Source: Platerodrilus igneus (taxonomy: Eukaryota; Arthropoda; Insecta; Coleoptera; Lycidae). Taken from it: a stretch of DNA of 64,000 nucleotides. The notes under the pieces are model-generated. The model was not told where the DNA came from and did not search any database. It was given only the letters and a program-made list of their open reading frames with translations. Each line of letters opens with the position of its first letter. Within the stretch, counting starts at the first letter, position 1. The stretch lies in NCBI GenBank assembly GCA_036346225.1, contig JARFIW010001082.1, positions 744,001-808,000 of the forward strand, given 5' to 3'. The translations under genes and the position numbers were made by a program. Below, one piece after another: positions 59,701 through 63,693 of the stretch.

Positions 59701-59725
59701 AAACATGACATTTCCATGCGGGTTC
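1..59725 (-). CDS. Nos: Nitric oxide synthase, reductase half (13 exons, partial at both ends)
   Basis: NOS makes NO from arginine; this half passes electrons from NADPH through FAD and FMN to the haem domain. Exons in transcript order are 59631-59725, 59329-59578, 54762-54832, 36997-37149, 22786-22960, 22597-22734, 22297-22531, 22080-22249, 17114-17324, 16973-17060, 16662-16926, 127-318 and 1-74. They total 2117 bp and every junction keeps frame. Visible landmarks are the linker with HVWKKGK, FMN loop [15 protein letters not shown], an autoregulatory insert of about 50 residues, [28 protein letters not shown] motif [23 protein letters not shown] motifs [22 protein letters not shown] and [16 protein letters not shown], and [14 protein letters not shown] near the end. 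The insert suggests a constitutive, Ca2+/calmodulin-controlled NOS. The oxygenase exons lie upstream of the window and the stop codon beyond position 1. Most introns are full of transposons. Confidence 0.96.
127..318 (-). CDS. Nos: NOS exon l: NADPH domain C-terminal part
   Basis: Starts TYVQDLM after GTTTCAG. Continues through [15 protein letters not shown] and [13 protein letters not shown] (the YVCGD nicotinamide-site Cys box) to AFMLSLR at AGG|GTAGGT. 192 bp, phase 0 at both ends. A 52-bp intron (75-126) follows. Confidence 0.96.
1477..1867 (+). other. Unidentified GC-richer stretch, coding-like
   Basis: Markedly richer in C and G than its surroundings. Open frames exist on both strands: Pro/Ser/Thr-rich on the plus strand from ATG at 1477 and again at 1669-1869, and an 86-codon frame on the minus strand. 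I do not recognise either product. It could be a fragment of a mobile element or retroposed coding sequence inside the NOS intron. Confidence 0.3.
4053..4272 (+). repeat. Imperfect tandem repeat, ~82-bp unit, about 2.6 copies
   Basis: The phrase TGACAAAAG recurs at 4058, 4141 and 4223, each followed by TTTTCTACTGATTA and then CAAAAGGTATTATGT in the first two units. Spacing is 83 and 82 bp. No coding role is visible. Confidence 0.85.
4569..5330 (+). pseudogene. Tc1/mariner-superfamily DDE transposase remnant
   Basis: Two main frames (4569-4820, 4892-5152) read [22 protein letters not shown], then [50 protein letters not shown]. This order matches a common insect DDE_3 transposase, with the (D)NAxYHS box, the LVK/IDE region and a Tyr/Pro-rich catalytic end. 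The expected Asp before the YHS box is Asn, and the region carrying the last catalytic acid is frameshifted. It is a dead, unspliced copy in the NOS intron, antisense to NOS. No TIRs were found. Confidence 0.6.
8179..8222. repeat. (TA)n microsatellite
   Basis: Pure TA dinucleotide run next to the first tRNA-like repeat copy. Similar runs lie at 8481-8513, 8848-8888, 10198-10238, 10423-10451, 10664-10690 and 15433-15485. Confidence 0.95.
8221..8437 (-). mobile_element. tRNA-derived SINE, copy 1
   Basis: A block of about 215 bp repeated at 8630-8848. On the minus strand it begins with a 74-nt tRNA-like head (8363-8436) and continues into a tail whose far end abuts (TA)n. The tail is also found in the palindrome at 10512-10664. 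RNA polymerase III A and B boxes are visible in the head. It is in the same orientation as NOS. Confidence 0.7.
8363..8436 (-). ncRNA. tRNA-like head of SINE copy 1 (not a functional tRNA)
   Basis: Folds as a cloverleaf: acceptor GGCCTCG with CAAGGCC (one C-A mismatch), D stem GCG/CGC, anticodon stem CAGTT/AACTG with loop CCGGTAA (GGT in the anticodon place), and T arm GCAGG TTCAAAT CCTGT. The loop lacks the universal U33, there is an extra base before the acceptor 3' strand, and a near-copy with a different triplet lies 400 bp away. This favours a SINE head over a working tRNA gene. Confidence 0.65.
8630..8848 (-). mobile_element. tRNA-derived SINE, copy 2
   Basis: Near-duplicate of 8221-8437, same orientation. 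The tRNA-like head (about 8774-8845) has anticodon stem TGGTT/AACCA and GGC in the anticodon place, while the A and B boxes are conserved. Its 5' edge runs straight into the (TA)n that flanks the DD41D transposon. Confidence 0.7.
8889..10197 (-). mobile_element. DD41D Tc1/mariner-type transposon, copy 1
   Basis: About 1309 bp with 30-bp TIRs that start CAGTACTGCCCGAAATAAAC at 8889 and end in the complementary sequence at 10197, next to TA duplications (8887-8888, 10198-10199). The element lies inside a (TA)n run, with TA repeats directly outside both ends. The same element is found in opposite orientation at 51322-52635. Ends and target fit a Tc1/mariner element. Confidence 0.93.
8952..10070 (-). 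pseudogene. DD41D transposase, frameshifted
   Basis: Starts [19 protein letters not shown], with a DUF4817-like helix-turn-helix region including [11 protein letters not shown]. Later parts include [26 protein letters not shown] and NQQRYRQIL, and the frame ends at 8952. Frame breaks occur near 9785, between 9785 and 9555, and near 9285 just before the second catalytic Asp. It is the same protein as the copy at 51449-52572, with different lesions. Confidence 0.88.
10512..10664. repeat. Near-perfect palindrome of SINE tail
   Basis: Left arm 10512-10582 and right arm 10593-10664 are reverse complements with only one or two single-base differences, separated by about 10 bp. The arm sequence resembles the tails of the SINEs at 8221-8437 and 8630-8848 (CATTTCAAATCGA.CTAGTAATTG). 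It would fold into a stem of about 70 bp. (TA)n runs flank it closely. Confidence 0.9.
13840..14620 (+). other. Possible LTR-like segment
   Basis: A TATATAAGG box at about 13848, GC-richer sequence with no open frame, and TGGCGCCC at about 14603, which resembles an LTR-element primer-binding site. Repeats bounding the segment were not found, so this is only a hint of a solo or broken LTR element. TATAAATA boxes in a similar setting occur at about 11604 and 28704. Confidence 0.25.
15233..15400. repeat. Three diverged repeats of about 55-65 bp
   Basis: Three segments share the pattern TTTTTATxxCACCCAA or its variant, then a G-rich turn and a T/A run, at about 15243, 15308 and 15354. They are too diverged to call with certainty. 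They lie just before a (TA)n run. Confidence 0.35.
15433..15485. repeat. (TA)n microsatellite
   Basis: Pure TA run of about 53 bp. Confidence 0.95.
16662..16926 (-). CDS. Nos: NOS exon k: NADPH-binding domain
   Basis: Encodes [28 protein letters not shown] (NADPH ribose/pyrophosphate loop), [16 protein letters not shown] and [15 protein letters not shown], with donor AAG|GTATGT. Phase is consistent with both neighbours. A 16.3-kb transposon-filled intron separates it from the last two exons. Confidence 0.96.
16973..17060 (-). CDS. Nos: NOS exon j: FAD pyrophosphate motif
   Basis: 88 bp encoding [18 protein letters not shown] and GNGICLFVR. The YGVCSNYL box contacts the FAD pyrophosphate. 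A 46-bp intron (16927-16972), the shortest seen here, follows with GTACGT and TTGTAG ends. Confidence 0.95.
17114..17324 (-). CDS. Nos: NOS exon i: FAD-binding core
   Basis: Encodes [27 protein letters not shown] and [12 protein letters not shown] (RxYS(I/S)SSS FAD-stacking and phosphate motif), then [12 protein letters not shown]. 211 bp between a TTTTTAG acceptor and an AAG|GTACGT donor. A 53-bp intron (17061-17113) follows. Confidence 0.95.
17325..22079 (-). other. NOS intron, 4.8 kb
   Basis: GT-AG intron between exons h and i. It contains a dead mariner (17653-18653). From 18700 to 22079 I see no recognisable gene. The part 20390-21500 is C-poor on the plus strand, like 10690-15430, with two unrecognised minus-strand frames of about 105-112 codons. 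A plus-strand frame at 19736-20029 is unrecognised and probably chance. Confidence 0.85.
17653..18653 (-). pseudogene. Mariner transposase remnant
   Basis: Full-length span for a mariner ORF (about 1 kb). It starts [18 protein letters not shown] at 18653, then AAEIH and [14 protein letters not shown]. Later come [40 protein letters not shown] (second catalytic Asp region) and [14 protein letters not shown]. It ends [22 protein letters not shown] and a stop at 17653. The third catalytic Asp (usually in SPDLAPSD) is lost, and there are many stops and frameshifts. It lies in sense orientation with NOS. Confidence 0.8.
22080..22249 (-). CDS. Nos: NOS exon h: FAD-domain connecting segment
   Basis: Encodes [30 protein letters not shown] and [10 protein letters not shown], then donor ACG|GTAAGT. 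This is the helical connecting segment of the FAD module. No stop-free frame of any length marks it; it was found from protein similarity plus splice sites. Confidence 0.93.
22297..22531 (-). CDS. Nos: NOS exon g: FAD-domain start
   Basis: Starts [14 protein letters not shown] after TTTTTTAG, then [25 protein letters not shown] (FAD-domain PGDH motif) and [15 protein letters not shown]. Donor AAT G|GTAAGC leaves one base of a Gly codon. A 47-bp intron (22250-22296) follows. Confidence 0.95.
22597..22734 (-). CDS. Nos: NOS exon f: FMN-FAD connecting hinge
   Basis: Encodes [10 protein letters not shown] to [14 protein letters not shown]. The acceptor is TTCTTCAG. The donor GAA|GTGCCA is weak, but it is the only GT before the downstream stop that keeps phase 0 into the next exon. 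The hinge is poorly conserved across NOS enzymes, so the exact 3' edge is the least certain boundary of the chain. Confidence 0.82.
22735..22785 (-). other. Nos: 51-bp in-frame NOS intron
   Basis: GTAAAT to TTCTTCAG, 51 bp, divisible by three and with no stop in the NOS frame. If retained it would add 17 residues (V-N-R-N-S-T... to S-I-L-Q) between QIFK and LACEAF. Splicing restores the conserved family sequence, so removal is the default reading. Confidence 0.88.
22786..22960 (-). CDS. Nos: NOS exon e: FMN domain, C-terminal part
   Basis: Encodes [32 protein letters not shown] and [20 protein letters not shown], the third FMN loop and following helix. 175 bp; enters in phase 2 and leaves in phase 0 at AAG|GTAAAT. 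A 51-bp intron (22735-22785) follows, which is in frame and has no stop. Confidence 0.95.
24741..25773 (+). pseudogene. Ty3/gypsy gag-pol remnant, internally deleted
   Basis: The first part reads like insect gypsy gag: [68 protein letters not shown] and SYQFGMRVL. From about 25250 it jumps to the end of the protease and the entry to reverse transcriptase, ending [20 protein letters not shown]. The zinc knuckles and protease active site that should lie between are absent, so an internal deletion is inferred. There are several stops. LTRs were not found. Confidence 0.62.
26015..26120 (+). repeat. 24-bp minisatellite, 4.4 copies
   Basis: Unit ATTTATTTTAAGTTTTAATT plus 4 bases, repeated exactly every 24 bp with few changes. 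Because 24 is divisible by three, a frame on the plus strand repeats FILSFNFK; this is a by-product, not evidence of a gene. Confidence 0.93.
26268..26300. repeat. (TA)n microsatellite
   Basis: Pure TA run that borders the left inverted repeat of the PLE unit. Its counterpart on the right is 27919-27967. Confidence 0.93.
26339..26402 (+). repeat. Inverted repeat arm, left (partner 27848-27918)
   Basis: Reads AGATTAGATTTTGGGTTTTA, then TTCGTCCAAATG and AAAATGCCAAAGTCAT. The reverse complement is found at 27848-27918, differing mainly in the length of an A run. The shared part ends where the left side turns into the hairpin region and the right side into PLE coding sequence. Confidence 0.92.
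26764..26911. repeat. (GT)n microsatellite
   Basis: Two GT runs (about 26765-26823 and 26882-26911) joined by a TGCATGCATGCG stretch. The minus-strand frame of alternating Thr and His in it is low-complexity. Confidence 0.93.
26948..27907 (-). pseudogene. PLE reverse transcriptase C-terminus plus GIY-YIG endonuclease
   Basis: One open frame of 319 codons. First comes the RT thumb region typical of PLEs: [42 protein letters not shown]. Then a GIY-YIG nuclease: [31 protein letters not shown], and the metal-binding Glu region [19 protein letters not shown]. The N-terminal RT motifs, including the catalytic Asp pair, are absent, so it cannot move by itself. The nuclease part is open and could still be translated. 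The opposite-strand frame at 27219-27476 is a shadow. Confidence 0.85.
27919..27967. repeat. (TA)n microsatellite
   Basis: Pure TA run directly outside the right inverted repeat of the PLE unit. Confidence 0.94.
29891..29929. repeat. (TA)n microsatellite
   Basis: Pure TA run about 100 bp outside the left edge of the PLE inverted pair. Confidence 0.93.
30010..32285 (-). mobile_element. PLE copy, left arm of head-to-head inverted pair (no ORF left)
   Basis: On the minus strand this is a degraded copy of the PLE at 32312-34545. Matches run from the centre (left 32230-32285 against right 32312-32370) through the GIY-YIG region (30980-31030 against 33740-33800) to the 3' non-coding part (30040-30190 against 34280-34390). 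Frames are destroyed throughout. About 30230-30560 matches poorly and may be an insertion or a fast-diverged part. Confidence 0.82.
32820..34070 (+). pseudogene. PLE reverse transcriptase and GIY-YIG endonuclease
   Basis: The frame from 32820 shows [36 protein letters not shown] and the catalytic VKYVDDIL box, then a stop at 33192. The same frame family resumes with [14 protein letters not shown] and [17 protein letters not shown]. The nuclease follows: [53 protein letters not shown] one-base shift lies just before TNIP. The protein is related to the PLE at 26948-27907 but clearly distinct. Confidence 0.88.
34437..34545 (-). repeat. PLE-end repeat (inverted partner 35786-35895)
   Basis: The reverse complement of this segment aligns with 35786-35895 over about 105 bp, sharing CATGGATTACA, AAGGGCGG and GTTTGTATACGTTTTC. 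The two face each other across AT-rich filler and microsatellites. Confidence 0.8.
35618..35784. repeat. (TA)n / (TACA)n compound microsatellite
   Basis: TA runs flank a long TACA tetranucleotide array. Frames on both strands made of Tyr, Ile, Met, Cys and Val codons are artefacts of the repeat. Confidence 0.97.
35786..35895 (+). repeat. PLE-end repeat (inverted partner 34437-34545)
   Basis: Reads ACAATCACAAGGACTG, then CATGGATTACAATCGAC and GTTTGTATACGTTTTC. It is an extra, solitary PLE end beyond the main inverted pair. Confidence 0.78.
36997..37149 (-). CDS. Nos: NOS exon d: autoregulatory insert
   Basis: 153 bp, acceptor TTACAG and donor GAG|GTAATT. Encodes a Ser/Lys/Asn-rich stretch including [18 protein letters not shown] and [10 protein letters not shown]. 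This is the insert that is present in Ca2+-dependent NOS and absent from inducible-type NOS. It leaves in phase 2 so that AG|G plus TTT reads RF before AVFALGSS. It is isolated between introns of 17.6 and 14.0 kb. Confidence 0.93.
38824..39093 (+). mobile_element. tRNA-derived SINE (second family), copy A
   Basis: 270 bp bounded by a 13-bp target duplication, GGCATTATAAATC at 38811-38823 and 39094-39106. It starts GGCTCCGTGGCGTAGTTGG (Pol III A box) with B box GGTTTGAATCC, then a body containing GCACATTAAAGATCCCTACC. It interrupts the RAG1-like remnant. A second copy in opposite orientation lies at 60234-60533. Confidence 0.93.
40658..42007 (-). mobile_element. Second kind of DD41D Tc1/mariner-type transposon
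   Basis: About 1350 bp with weak TIRs (CAGGGAGTTT at 40658; the complement of a TAGGGTTTCATG end near 42007, both followed inward by CTTGATTTAAA) next to TA. It lies within the RAG1-like remnant, whose frame resumes at about 42170. The TIRs are diverged, so the edges may be off by some bases. Confidence 0.6.
40780..41810 (-). pseudogene. DD41D transposase (second kind), inactivated
   Basis: Starts ATG at about 41810 (MATPQ then stop). The helix-turn-helix part reads [30 protein letters not shown] and [13 protein letters not shown]. The DDE part reads [19 protein letters not shown] (first Asp), [23 protein letters not shown] (the second Asp is His), [20 protein letters not shown] (third Asp), and it ends [20 protein letters not shown]. 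From the second to the third acid there are 41 intervening residues. It belongs to the DUF4817/DDE_3 insect transposases but is clearly a different lineage from the copies at 8889 and 51322. Confidence 0.82.
41998..42102. repeat. Short inverted repeat (hairpin)
   Basis: CATGAAACCCTAATTTTATT at 41998 is mirrored by a reverse complement ending at 42102 (GTCAAATAAAATTAG...TTTCAT). The left arm overlaps the end of the DD41D element, so this may be an inverted duplication of the terminus plus flank. Confidence 0.6.
43160..43960 (-). mobile_element. Truncated 3' end of the same LINE family, second copy
   Basis: On the minus strand this repeats, in degraded form, the last part of the LINE at 44141-47440: the region around WTDK, the AFxMxCxR box and the 3' end with GCCTGTGGCTGCCAAG-type sequence (43673 here, a related phrase at 43979). 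No frame is left. It lies directly downstream of the longer copy, in the same orientation. Confidence 0.6.
44141..47440 (-). mobile_element. Non-LTR retrotransposon (LINE), degraded
   Basis: About 3.3 kb in sense with NOS. From its 5' end: a non-coding or weakly coding leader (47440-46970), an AP endonuclease domain, reverse transcriptase, and a C-terminal tail ending at 44205. No target duplication was found. The subfamily is not fixed from sequence alone; it is of the kind often annotated as craniofacial development protein 2-like endonuclease-reverse transcriptase. Confidence 0.9.
44205..46985 (-). pseudogene. LINE endonuclease-reverse transcriptase
   Basis: Endonuclease: [48 protein letters not shown], a stop, [13 protein letters not shown], and [11 protein letters not shown] with DTDHNIV. 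Reverse transcriptase: [77 protein letters not shown] and the catalytic [11 protein letters not shown], then [10 protein letters not shown] and FCYLGSQI. The tail has ALYGCEAWT and [15 protein letters not shown], with a stop at 44205. Interruptions include a stop near 46529 and frameshifts near 46920, 45497, 45137 and 44660. The long plus-strand frames here are shadows. Confidence 0.9.
47970..48295. mobile_element. MITE-like element with ~50-bp inverted ends
   Basis: The left end (47970-48019) carries AGCTGCAGGGCTAAACCCTC. The right end (48238-48295) carries the reverse complement with a few changes and a short insertion (GGAGGGTTCAACCCTGCAGC). The interior is AT-rich and non-coding, about 220 bp. 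The ends themselves contain a small palindrome. A clear target duplication was not seen. Confidence 0.65.
48403..49620 (+). pseudogene. BEL/Pao gag-protease remnant
   Basis: Scattered frames match Pao-type gag in order: [20 protein letters not shown] (48403), [29 protein letters not shown], zinc knuckle [13 protein letters not shown] (about 49090). The protease start follows: [12 protein letters not shown] and GSQTSFI with D-L-G where D-S/T-G is expected. Then [10 protein letters not shown] and [14 protein letters not shown]. There are many stops and shifts. No pol follows; a mariner lies 200 bp downstream. Confidence 0.68.
49822..51104 (+). mobile_element. Mariner transposon, mellifera-type
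   Basis: 1283 bp, the usual size for mariner, with imperfect TIRs of about 32 bp (TGAGGGTGGTTTTAAAAGTT at the left, the complement of CGAGGTTGGATTGAAAAGTT at the right) and TA duplications at 49820-49821 and 51105-51106. It is antisense to NOS. Confidence 0.93.
50001..51039 (+). pseudogene. Mariner transposase, inactivated
   Basis: Starts [12 protein letters not shown] then a stop and shift. The HTH part includes [35 protein letters not shown], a stop after [14 protein letters not shown] and [15 protein letters not shown] part: [11 protein letters not shown] (first Asp), [10 protein letters not shown], stop, [29 protein letters not shown] (second Asp is Asn), [15 protein letters not shown] (third Asp). 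It ends [11 protein letters not shown]. The 34-residue spacing of mariner is kept. The text matches the mellifera subfamily. Confidence 0.92.
51322..52635 (+). mobile_element. DD41D Tc1/mariner-type transposon, copy 2
   Basis: 1314 bp with TIRs of 30 bp (CAGTATTGCCCGAAATAAAC... and exact complement) and TA duplications at 51320-51321 and 52636-52637. It is nearly identical to the element at 8889-10197 but inverted and 41 kb away within the same gene. Confidence 0.95.
51449..52572 (+). pseudogene. DD41D transposase, nearly intact
   Basis: An HTH (DUF4817-like) region starting [13 protein letters not shown], then [29 protein letters not shown] and a DDE domain. D1 is in [14 protein letters not shown] (about 51940), D2 in [18 protein letters not shown] and D3 in [13 protein letters not shown]. 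From D2 to D3 are 41 intervening residues. The only defects seen are a one-base shift near 51930, next to a T run, and an in-frame TGA at 51997-51999 where the other copy has CGA. The product is about 370 residues, usual for the group. It is antisense to NOS. Confidence 0.92.
54513..54644 (+). repeat. Tandem duplication, ~64/68-bp units
   Basis: GTTTAAACACCTAAATATTT starts units at 54513 and 54577; both continue through AAATGTAGGTAAAA and GATCACATATTACCAT. The units differ by short insertions. Confidence 0.92.
54762..54832 (-). CDS. Nos: NOS exon c: FMN domain to start of autoregulatory insert
   Basis: 71 bp between a TTTCAG acceptor and a TTAAG|GTAAGT donor. Encodes [15 protein letters not shown] and ends with two bases of a Ser codon. 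It continues directly from PPENGE and leads into the regulatory insert of constitutive NOS enzymes. Confidence 0.93.
55040..55380 (+). pseudogene. BEL/Pao protease C-terminal scrap
   Basis: Plus-strand frame 55077-55349 with [20 protein letters not shown] and [20 protein letters not shown]. This matches the end of the Pao protease (LADPxFxxPGxIDLLLGADI then TxxGW). The active-site part and everything downstream are absent. A FEN-like ORF starts about 300 bp further on, same strand. Confidence 0.55.
55699..57495 (+). pseudogene. FEN/XPG-like (PIN-fold) protein with Cys-rich tail, frameshifted
   Basis: One protein in several frames. From 55699: [19 protein letters not shown], then [70 protein letters not shown]. 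After a shift near 56310: [64 protein letters not shown]. After a shift near 56825: [22 protein letters not shown]. After a shift near 57030: [24 protein letters not shown]. The tail is SCKCK, then [29 protein letters not shown] plus GEDIDLLV resemble the XPG-I box and SGCDT the FEN helix-hairpin region (inference). Multicopy relatives occur in other invertebrate genomes. An AATAAA lies at about 57525. The alternative is a mobile-element ORF of unknown class. Confidence 0.5.
59329..59578 (-). CDS. Nos: NOS exon b: FMN-binding (flavodoxin) domain, first part
   Basis: Encodes AVKFTSKLF, then the phosphate-binding loop [15 protein letters not shown], then the loop [14 protein letters not shown], ending in phase 0 at GAG|GTAAGC. 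The second FMN loop normally reads [14 protein letters not shown]; here the Phe codon is GTT (Val) on the minus strand. The 4.5-kb intron that follows contains a FEN-like ORF and a BEL/Pao scrap. Confidence 0.95.
59631..59725 (-). CDS. Nos: NOS exon a: calmodulin-linker region
   Basis: Starts after a TTTTAG acceptor in phase 0 ([13 protein letters not shown]) and ends with QIA plus two bases of an Arg codon at donor AG|GTAACA. The sequence corresponds to the basic stretch between the calmodulin site and the FMN domain of NOS. A 52-bp intron (59579-59630) follows. An uninterrupted frame through this intron exists but is the wrong frame for this exon. Confidence 0.92.
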
Positions 59726-59856
59726 CTAAAATTAAGTAAAATTAGTTCAATTTAACTGTATGCTTCGTTAGTTACATGTGTGTATTAGTAGAATGAGTGT
59801 TTTGGGTTGAATAAGCCAAATTTTTGCTTTTTGCATTCATATCTAACCTAGGTAAG

Positions 59857-60131
59857 AATTTTCTTCGACTAACCAATTTAGCCTGATCTAGAATTTTCTG
59901 GACAATCTAACTCTATTTGAATTTTTAAAATCGGACAACCCCATACAAAGTTACACCCCTTTAAAGCCCCAAACATCTTAATAAAAGTTTTCTTCGGCTA
60001 TGCATGATTAACGTTTACAACCAAAGTTTTCTTCGACTAACCATTACCCTGATCTAGAATTTTTTCATCCAATCCTGTTTGAATGTTTAAAATTGAACCG
60101 CTCCCGAGGAGTTATATCCCTTTAAAGCACA
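59857..60131 (+). repeat. Diverged tandem duplication, ~166-bp period
   Basis: TTTTCTTCGACTAACCA is followed by CCTGATCTAGAATTTT and, further on, TTTAAAATxG and CCCTTTAAAGC, at 59857-59972 and again at 60023-60131. A third partial TTTTCTTCGGCTA lies at 59989. No coding role is visible. Confidence 0.82.
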
Positions 60132-60233
60132 AAGCCTTTAAATTTTTTGCTTATATATTTGGAAATCGCAAGCTTAATTATTTTCTAAATTAATCATCGA
60201 GCGAAAGTACATGCATTGTTATTAAATTTAACC

Positions 60234-60533
60234 TTACATGTGATTTTCCAATGCTCCACCCGAAGGTACTACATTGACCAGGAAGCGAGTTTTTTTTTTA
60301 ACTTAATTTGGAATTTTGCCGAACCCTTGCTGTTCCAAGCAAGGTAGGGATCTTTAACGTGCGTGACAACACACACTCACACACGGGACCTCCATTTTAC
60401 CTCTCATCCGAACGAGGGTATACTTTTGTGAAAAATGCTCGCCTAACATTTTTCAAGCGGATCGTGTCGGGATTCGAATCCGGGACCTTGGGCGTTAGTA
60501 GTCACACACATACCACTACGGCACGGAGCCGAC
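60234..60533 (-). mobile_element. tRNA-derived SINE (second family), copy B
   Basis: About 300 bp flanked by a 15-bp target duplication TTATTAAATTTAACC (60219-60233 and 60534-60548). The minus strand starts with the tRNA-like head (GGCTCCGTGCCGTAGTGG), has B box GGATTCGAATCC, the body with CACGTTAAAGATCCCTACCT, and a tail. It is the same family as 38824-39093, opposite orientation; the two differ at many sites. Confidence 0.93.
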
Positions 60534-60559
60534 TTATTAAATTTAACCACTAGTTTGTC

Positions 60560-60830
60560 ATTTTACGACACGCGAGCTCACATGTATGAGTTGGGACCTA
60601 TAAGCATGAATGCTTGTACACATATCTGCAAGCGAGCGTATTTGCGTGGTTTTATACGTGAGTGTGCATACATTAGTATGTGCTTACATAAGTAAGTAAA
60701 TGTGCATTTGCAAGCGTGAGTACGTTAGTGCTTGCGTCGTCCTTCTGAGTCCACGTGCGTATCTGTATGTGTACATTTTTGCGCAGCAGCGTACGTGCAT
60801 GTAAACATCGAACCTAACTGCAAACCAACG
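60560..60830. other. Purine-pyrimidine alternating low-complexity stretch
   Basis: Rich in alternating purine-pyrimidine steps (GTGTGCATACAT, TGTGCTTACATA, GTACGTGCATGTA). No frame or known repeat. It lies between the SINE and the 3' end of the BEL/Pao pol and could be part of that element's degraded terminal region. Confidence 0.4.
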
Positions 60831-61099
60831 TTTAATGTTCGCACGCGCGAATATCTGTTTATAGTCTTTAACATGTGGTAAAATTGAATTTTTGTCAGTT
60901 CTTAGTTTCTTTCGCTAATTGGAACAAACGGAACATATCGCCCACCAAAATGCAAGGCATTTTTGAAGGAAAAATAATTACCAAGGGTGTGACCGAAATA
61001 CCGGAAAGGCAAATAAAAGAGAAAATTAAATTAAGGCGAAGAAAAACAAAGAAACAATTACTGCGAACAGAACACAAATTACAAACAAGGTAAAGGACA

Positions 61100-63693
61100 G
61101 AGCTTAGCGACAATTTAGCTCGCCTTGAGCGGTCTTAATGGTGACAACGCAAACGACACCATCAATTCCCAGATATATCGCTACGACACGTCCATGGGAC
61201 CAACGAAGAGGTGAAACGTTTTCGGCTTTAATTAGCATTAAGATATCCAATAAGAACTGGAGGAGACGTATTGTACCATTTGGACCGTTGCTGGAGCGTA
61301 TGCAAATATCCTTAGACTAACAGGACCAAAAATCTTTATGAATGCGTTGAAGCAATTGCCAACGAGAAAGACGGTTGAGCGAAAGGTCGAAAAGGGCGGG
61401 TTCCGGAATAGCGGTTAAAGGTCCCAAAGTCAGAAAGTGACCTGGTGTAAGGCAAGTCAAATCATTGGGGTCACTGCTCATGGGTGTGAGAAGATGTGAG
61501 TTTAAGATGGACTCAATTTGAACAAATACAGTGGCCAATTCCTCGTAGGTCAGCTATGGTACGAAGAAGCAAGGTTTTAACGGATTTTACTACCGCCTCC
61601 TGCCAGCCACCAAAATGAGGTGAAACCGGCGCTATAAAATGCCACGAAATATGGACCTTAAAAGCAGCAAGCTTGGCGAGATGAATTAACTGTTTATGAG
61701 CACCCACGTGGAAGTATTTTAAATGAACGTAAGTAACATAAAGATCGACTTTTGCTAGGTAACAAAGCGGAAAATTCACGGTCAGAGGACAAAGGCACGT
61801 GAGCTAGGTGACCACCGACTCGCAAGATTCCATCACGAATAAAAGGGGACAACTTGCGAAAACTCTTTTTTAAAATGGATCCCGACTGAATGGCCTCAAG
61901 CTCGATAGCAATATAAGATTGTTGAGTATACGCAAGCATTGTGCAACTCAGAACAGGACAAAGGTCCGGAGAACCTTTCGAGTGGGTGAGGTATATTATG
62001 ACGAAAAAGGAGAATCCAAGCAACAATGCGTGTAATAAAGGGAAAAGAAGGGTGATTTTCTAAAATTGATCGAATCTAACAGGAGGTTACAACAGCGAAA
62101 AAGCTCCCTGTATGTTTGTTGTGGTTTGTTTAGCATTTTTCTTAATCTGGGTTGGGAAGTGGCTTACTTCCCAAAGAAGATTAAGAAAAATGCGAATATA
62201 AACAATAGAGCGTTCTGCGATAAGAACTTCGGATTAAAATGTGGTACATGTGGACTGTATTTTTCGAACAAACGGTACAAGGCAGGGGATGCCGCTCACC
62301 ACAAAGAACACTGGCACAAGTCGCTAAGTAGTAAATCACGTGACCCGACATCGGCAGGATTTTCATGGGAGGAGATATGATGCCAAGAAGCGCGAGAAGT
62401 GTTTTATTGAATATAGGAGACTCGATTGGCGACAAAGGTCTTCCAGCGCTGTGGTGGGGAACTAATCCAAAAAAGAACCACCATGGAATTAGAGCAACAA
62501 AAATTTTTATCAAACGTAAGATGGAAATCAAAGGTTTTGAGGATAAAGGTTAATAGTTTTAATGCCAAGGTGGCGGCTAAAAGTTAGAGTCTGGGCAAAA
62601 AAGGGTACGAAGAGGAGCGACTTTAGATTTTGCACAAACTAAGCGAACCTCTACGGCGGAAGGGGTAACAAAGTGAAAATAAACAACCGCACAGTAGTCA
62701 CGTTCGGAAGCGTCAGCAAAGCAGTGAACTTCGCACGTAGTAAACTGCGGCGGGATTAGCAAGCGGAGTAAAGCGAAATCCGAAAGACGCGGTAACTCAT
62801 GCAAGTATCTCTCCTACAAACGGAGGAGGTCGGGGAGGGGGCACCTCATTCTAATTTTAACGACCATAAGCGTTGAATTAAGTGTTTTATCAGGAAAGTA
62901 AGGAGGGATAAAAGTCCCATGGAGTCAAAATACGGGCTAAGTTAGAAAGTAGGTTGCCCTTGGTACAGGAGGTATTTAGTGGCCGAACTAGAAAACAAAA
63001 ATTATCTGAGATGGGTTCCATTGAAGACCTAGAACTTTTAGGGGTTAAGTGTCAGGATCCTCAAAGGAGCGGGTTTGCGCGAATTTCTGCGTAGCGGCAG
63101 GATCTTTGAATAATTCAGGATGGTTATTTGACCATTTATAAAGTTCTAAACAACCAAGTTTTAAAAGAGCAATTAATTGATTTCGTAGAGCAAGGGCTGA
63201 CTCAAGAGAACCCCCACCAGAAGCAATATCGTCGATATAGGTGTGATTGCGAAGAGCAAAAGCGACAAAGGAAAGGAGTTCCCTACGTCCTCGATCAACT
63301 GCAGAAGCGCGCGTATCGCAAAAAGAGGAGCGCAATTTACCCCATAGGTAACTGTATTCAATTGAAAGTCTTGAATAGGTTCCTCAGGAGAAAAACGCCA
63401 AACAATTCTTTGATAGTCATAATGAGCGGGATTAACAAGGATAGGTCTATACATTTGACGAAATATATGTAGTAATAACATAAAGATGAAAGCGAAATTG
63501 TAATAAAATTCCAGTAATATCTGGTTGAAGTTTGGGCCCAACAAACAAGTGATCGTTTGAGCATAATCGAGACAGAGTTTTAGCGGAAGCATTGAAAACA
63601 ACTCGTAATTTCGTACTTATGGTTTCGGGTTTCACAACGCAATGATGCGGAATGTAATAAGAAATGTTCGAATGAGACCCACTTACAACAGAT

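Noticed and set aside
59269..59706. Single 145-codon NOS open frame
   Set aside because: It reads through a 52-bp intron in a shifted frame; the true N-terminal part is in another frame and only joins after splicing at 59630/59579.
62066..62553. Plus-strand frames of 104 and 62 codons
   Set aside because: Antisense to the BEL/Pao RNase H-integrase region.
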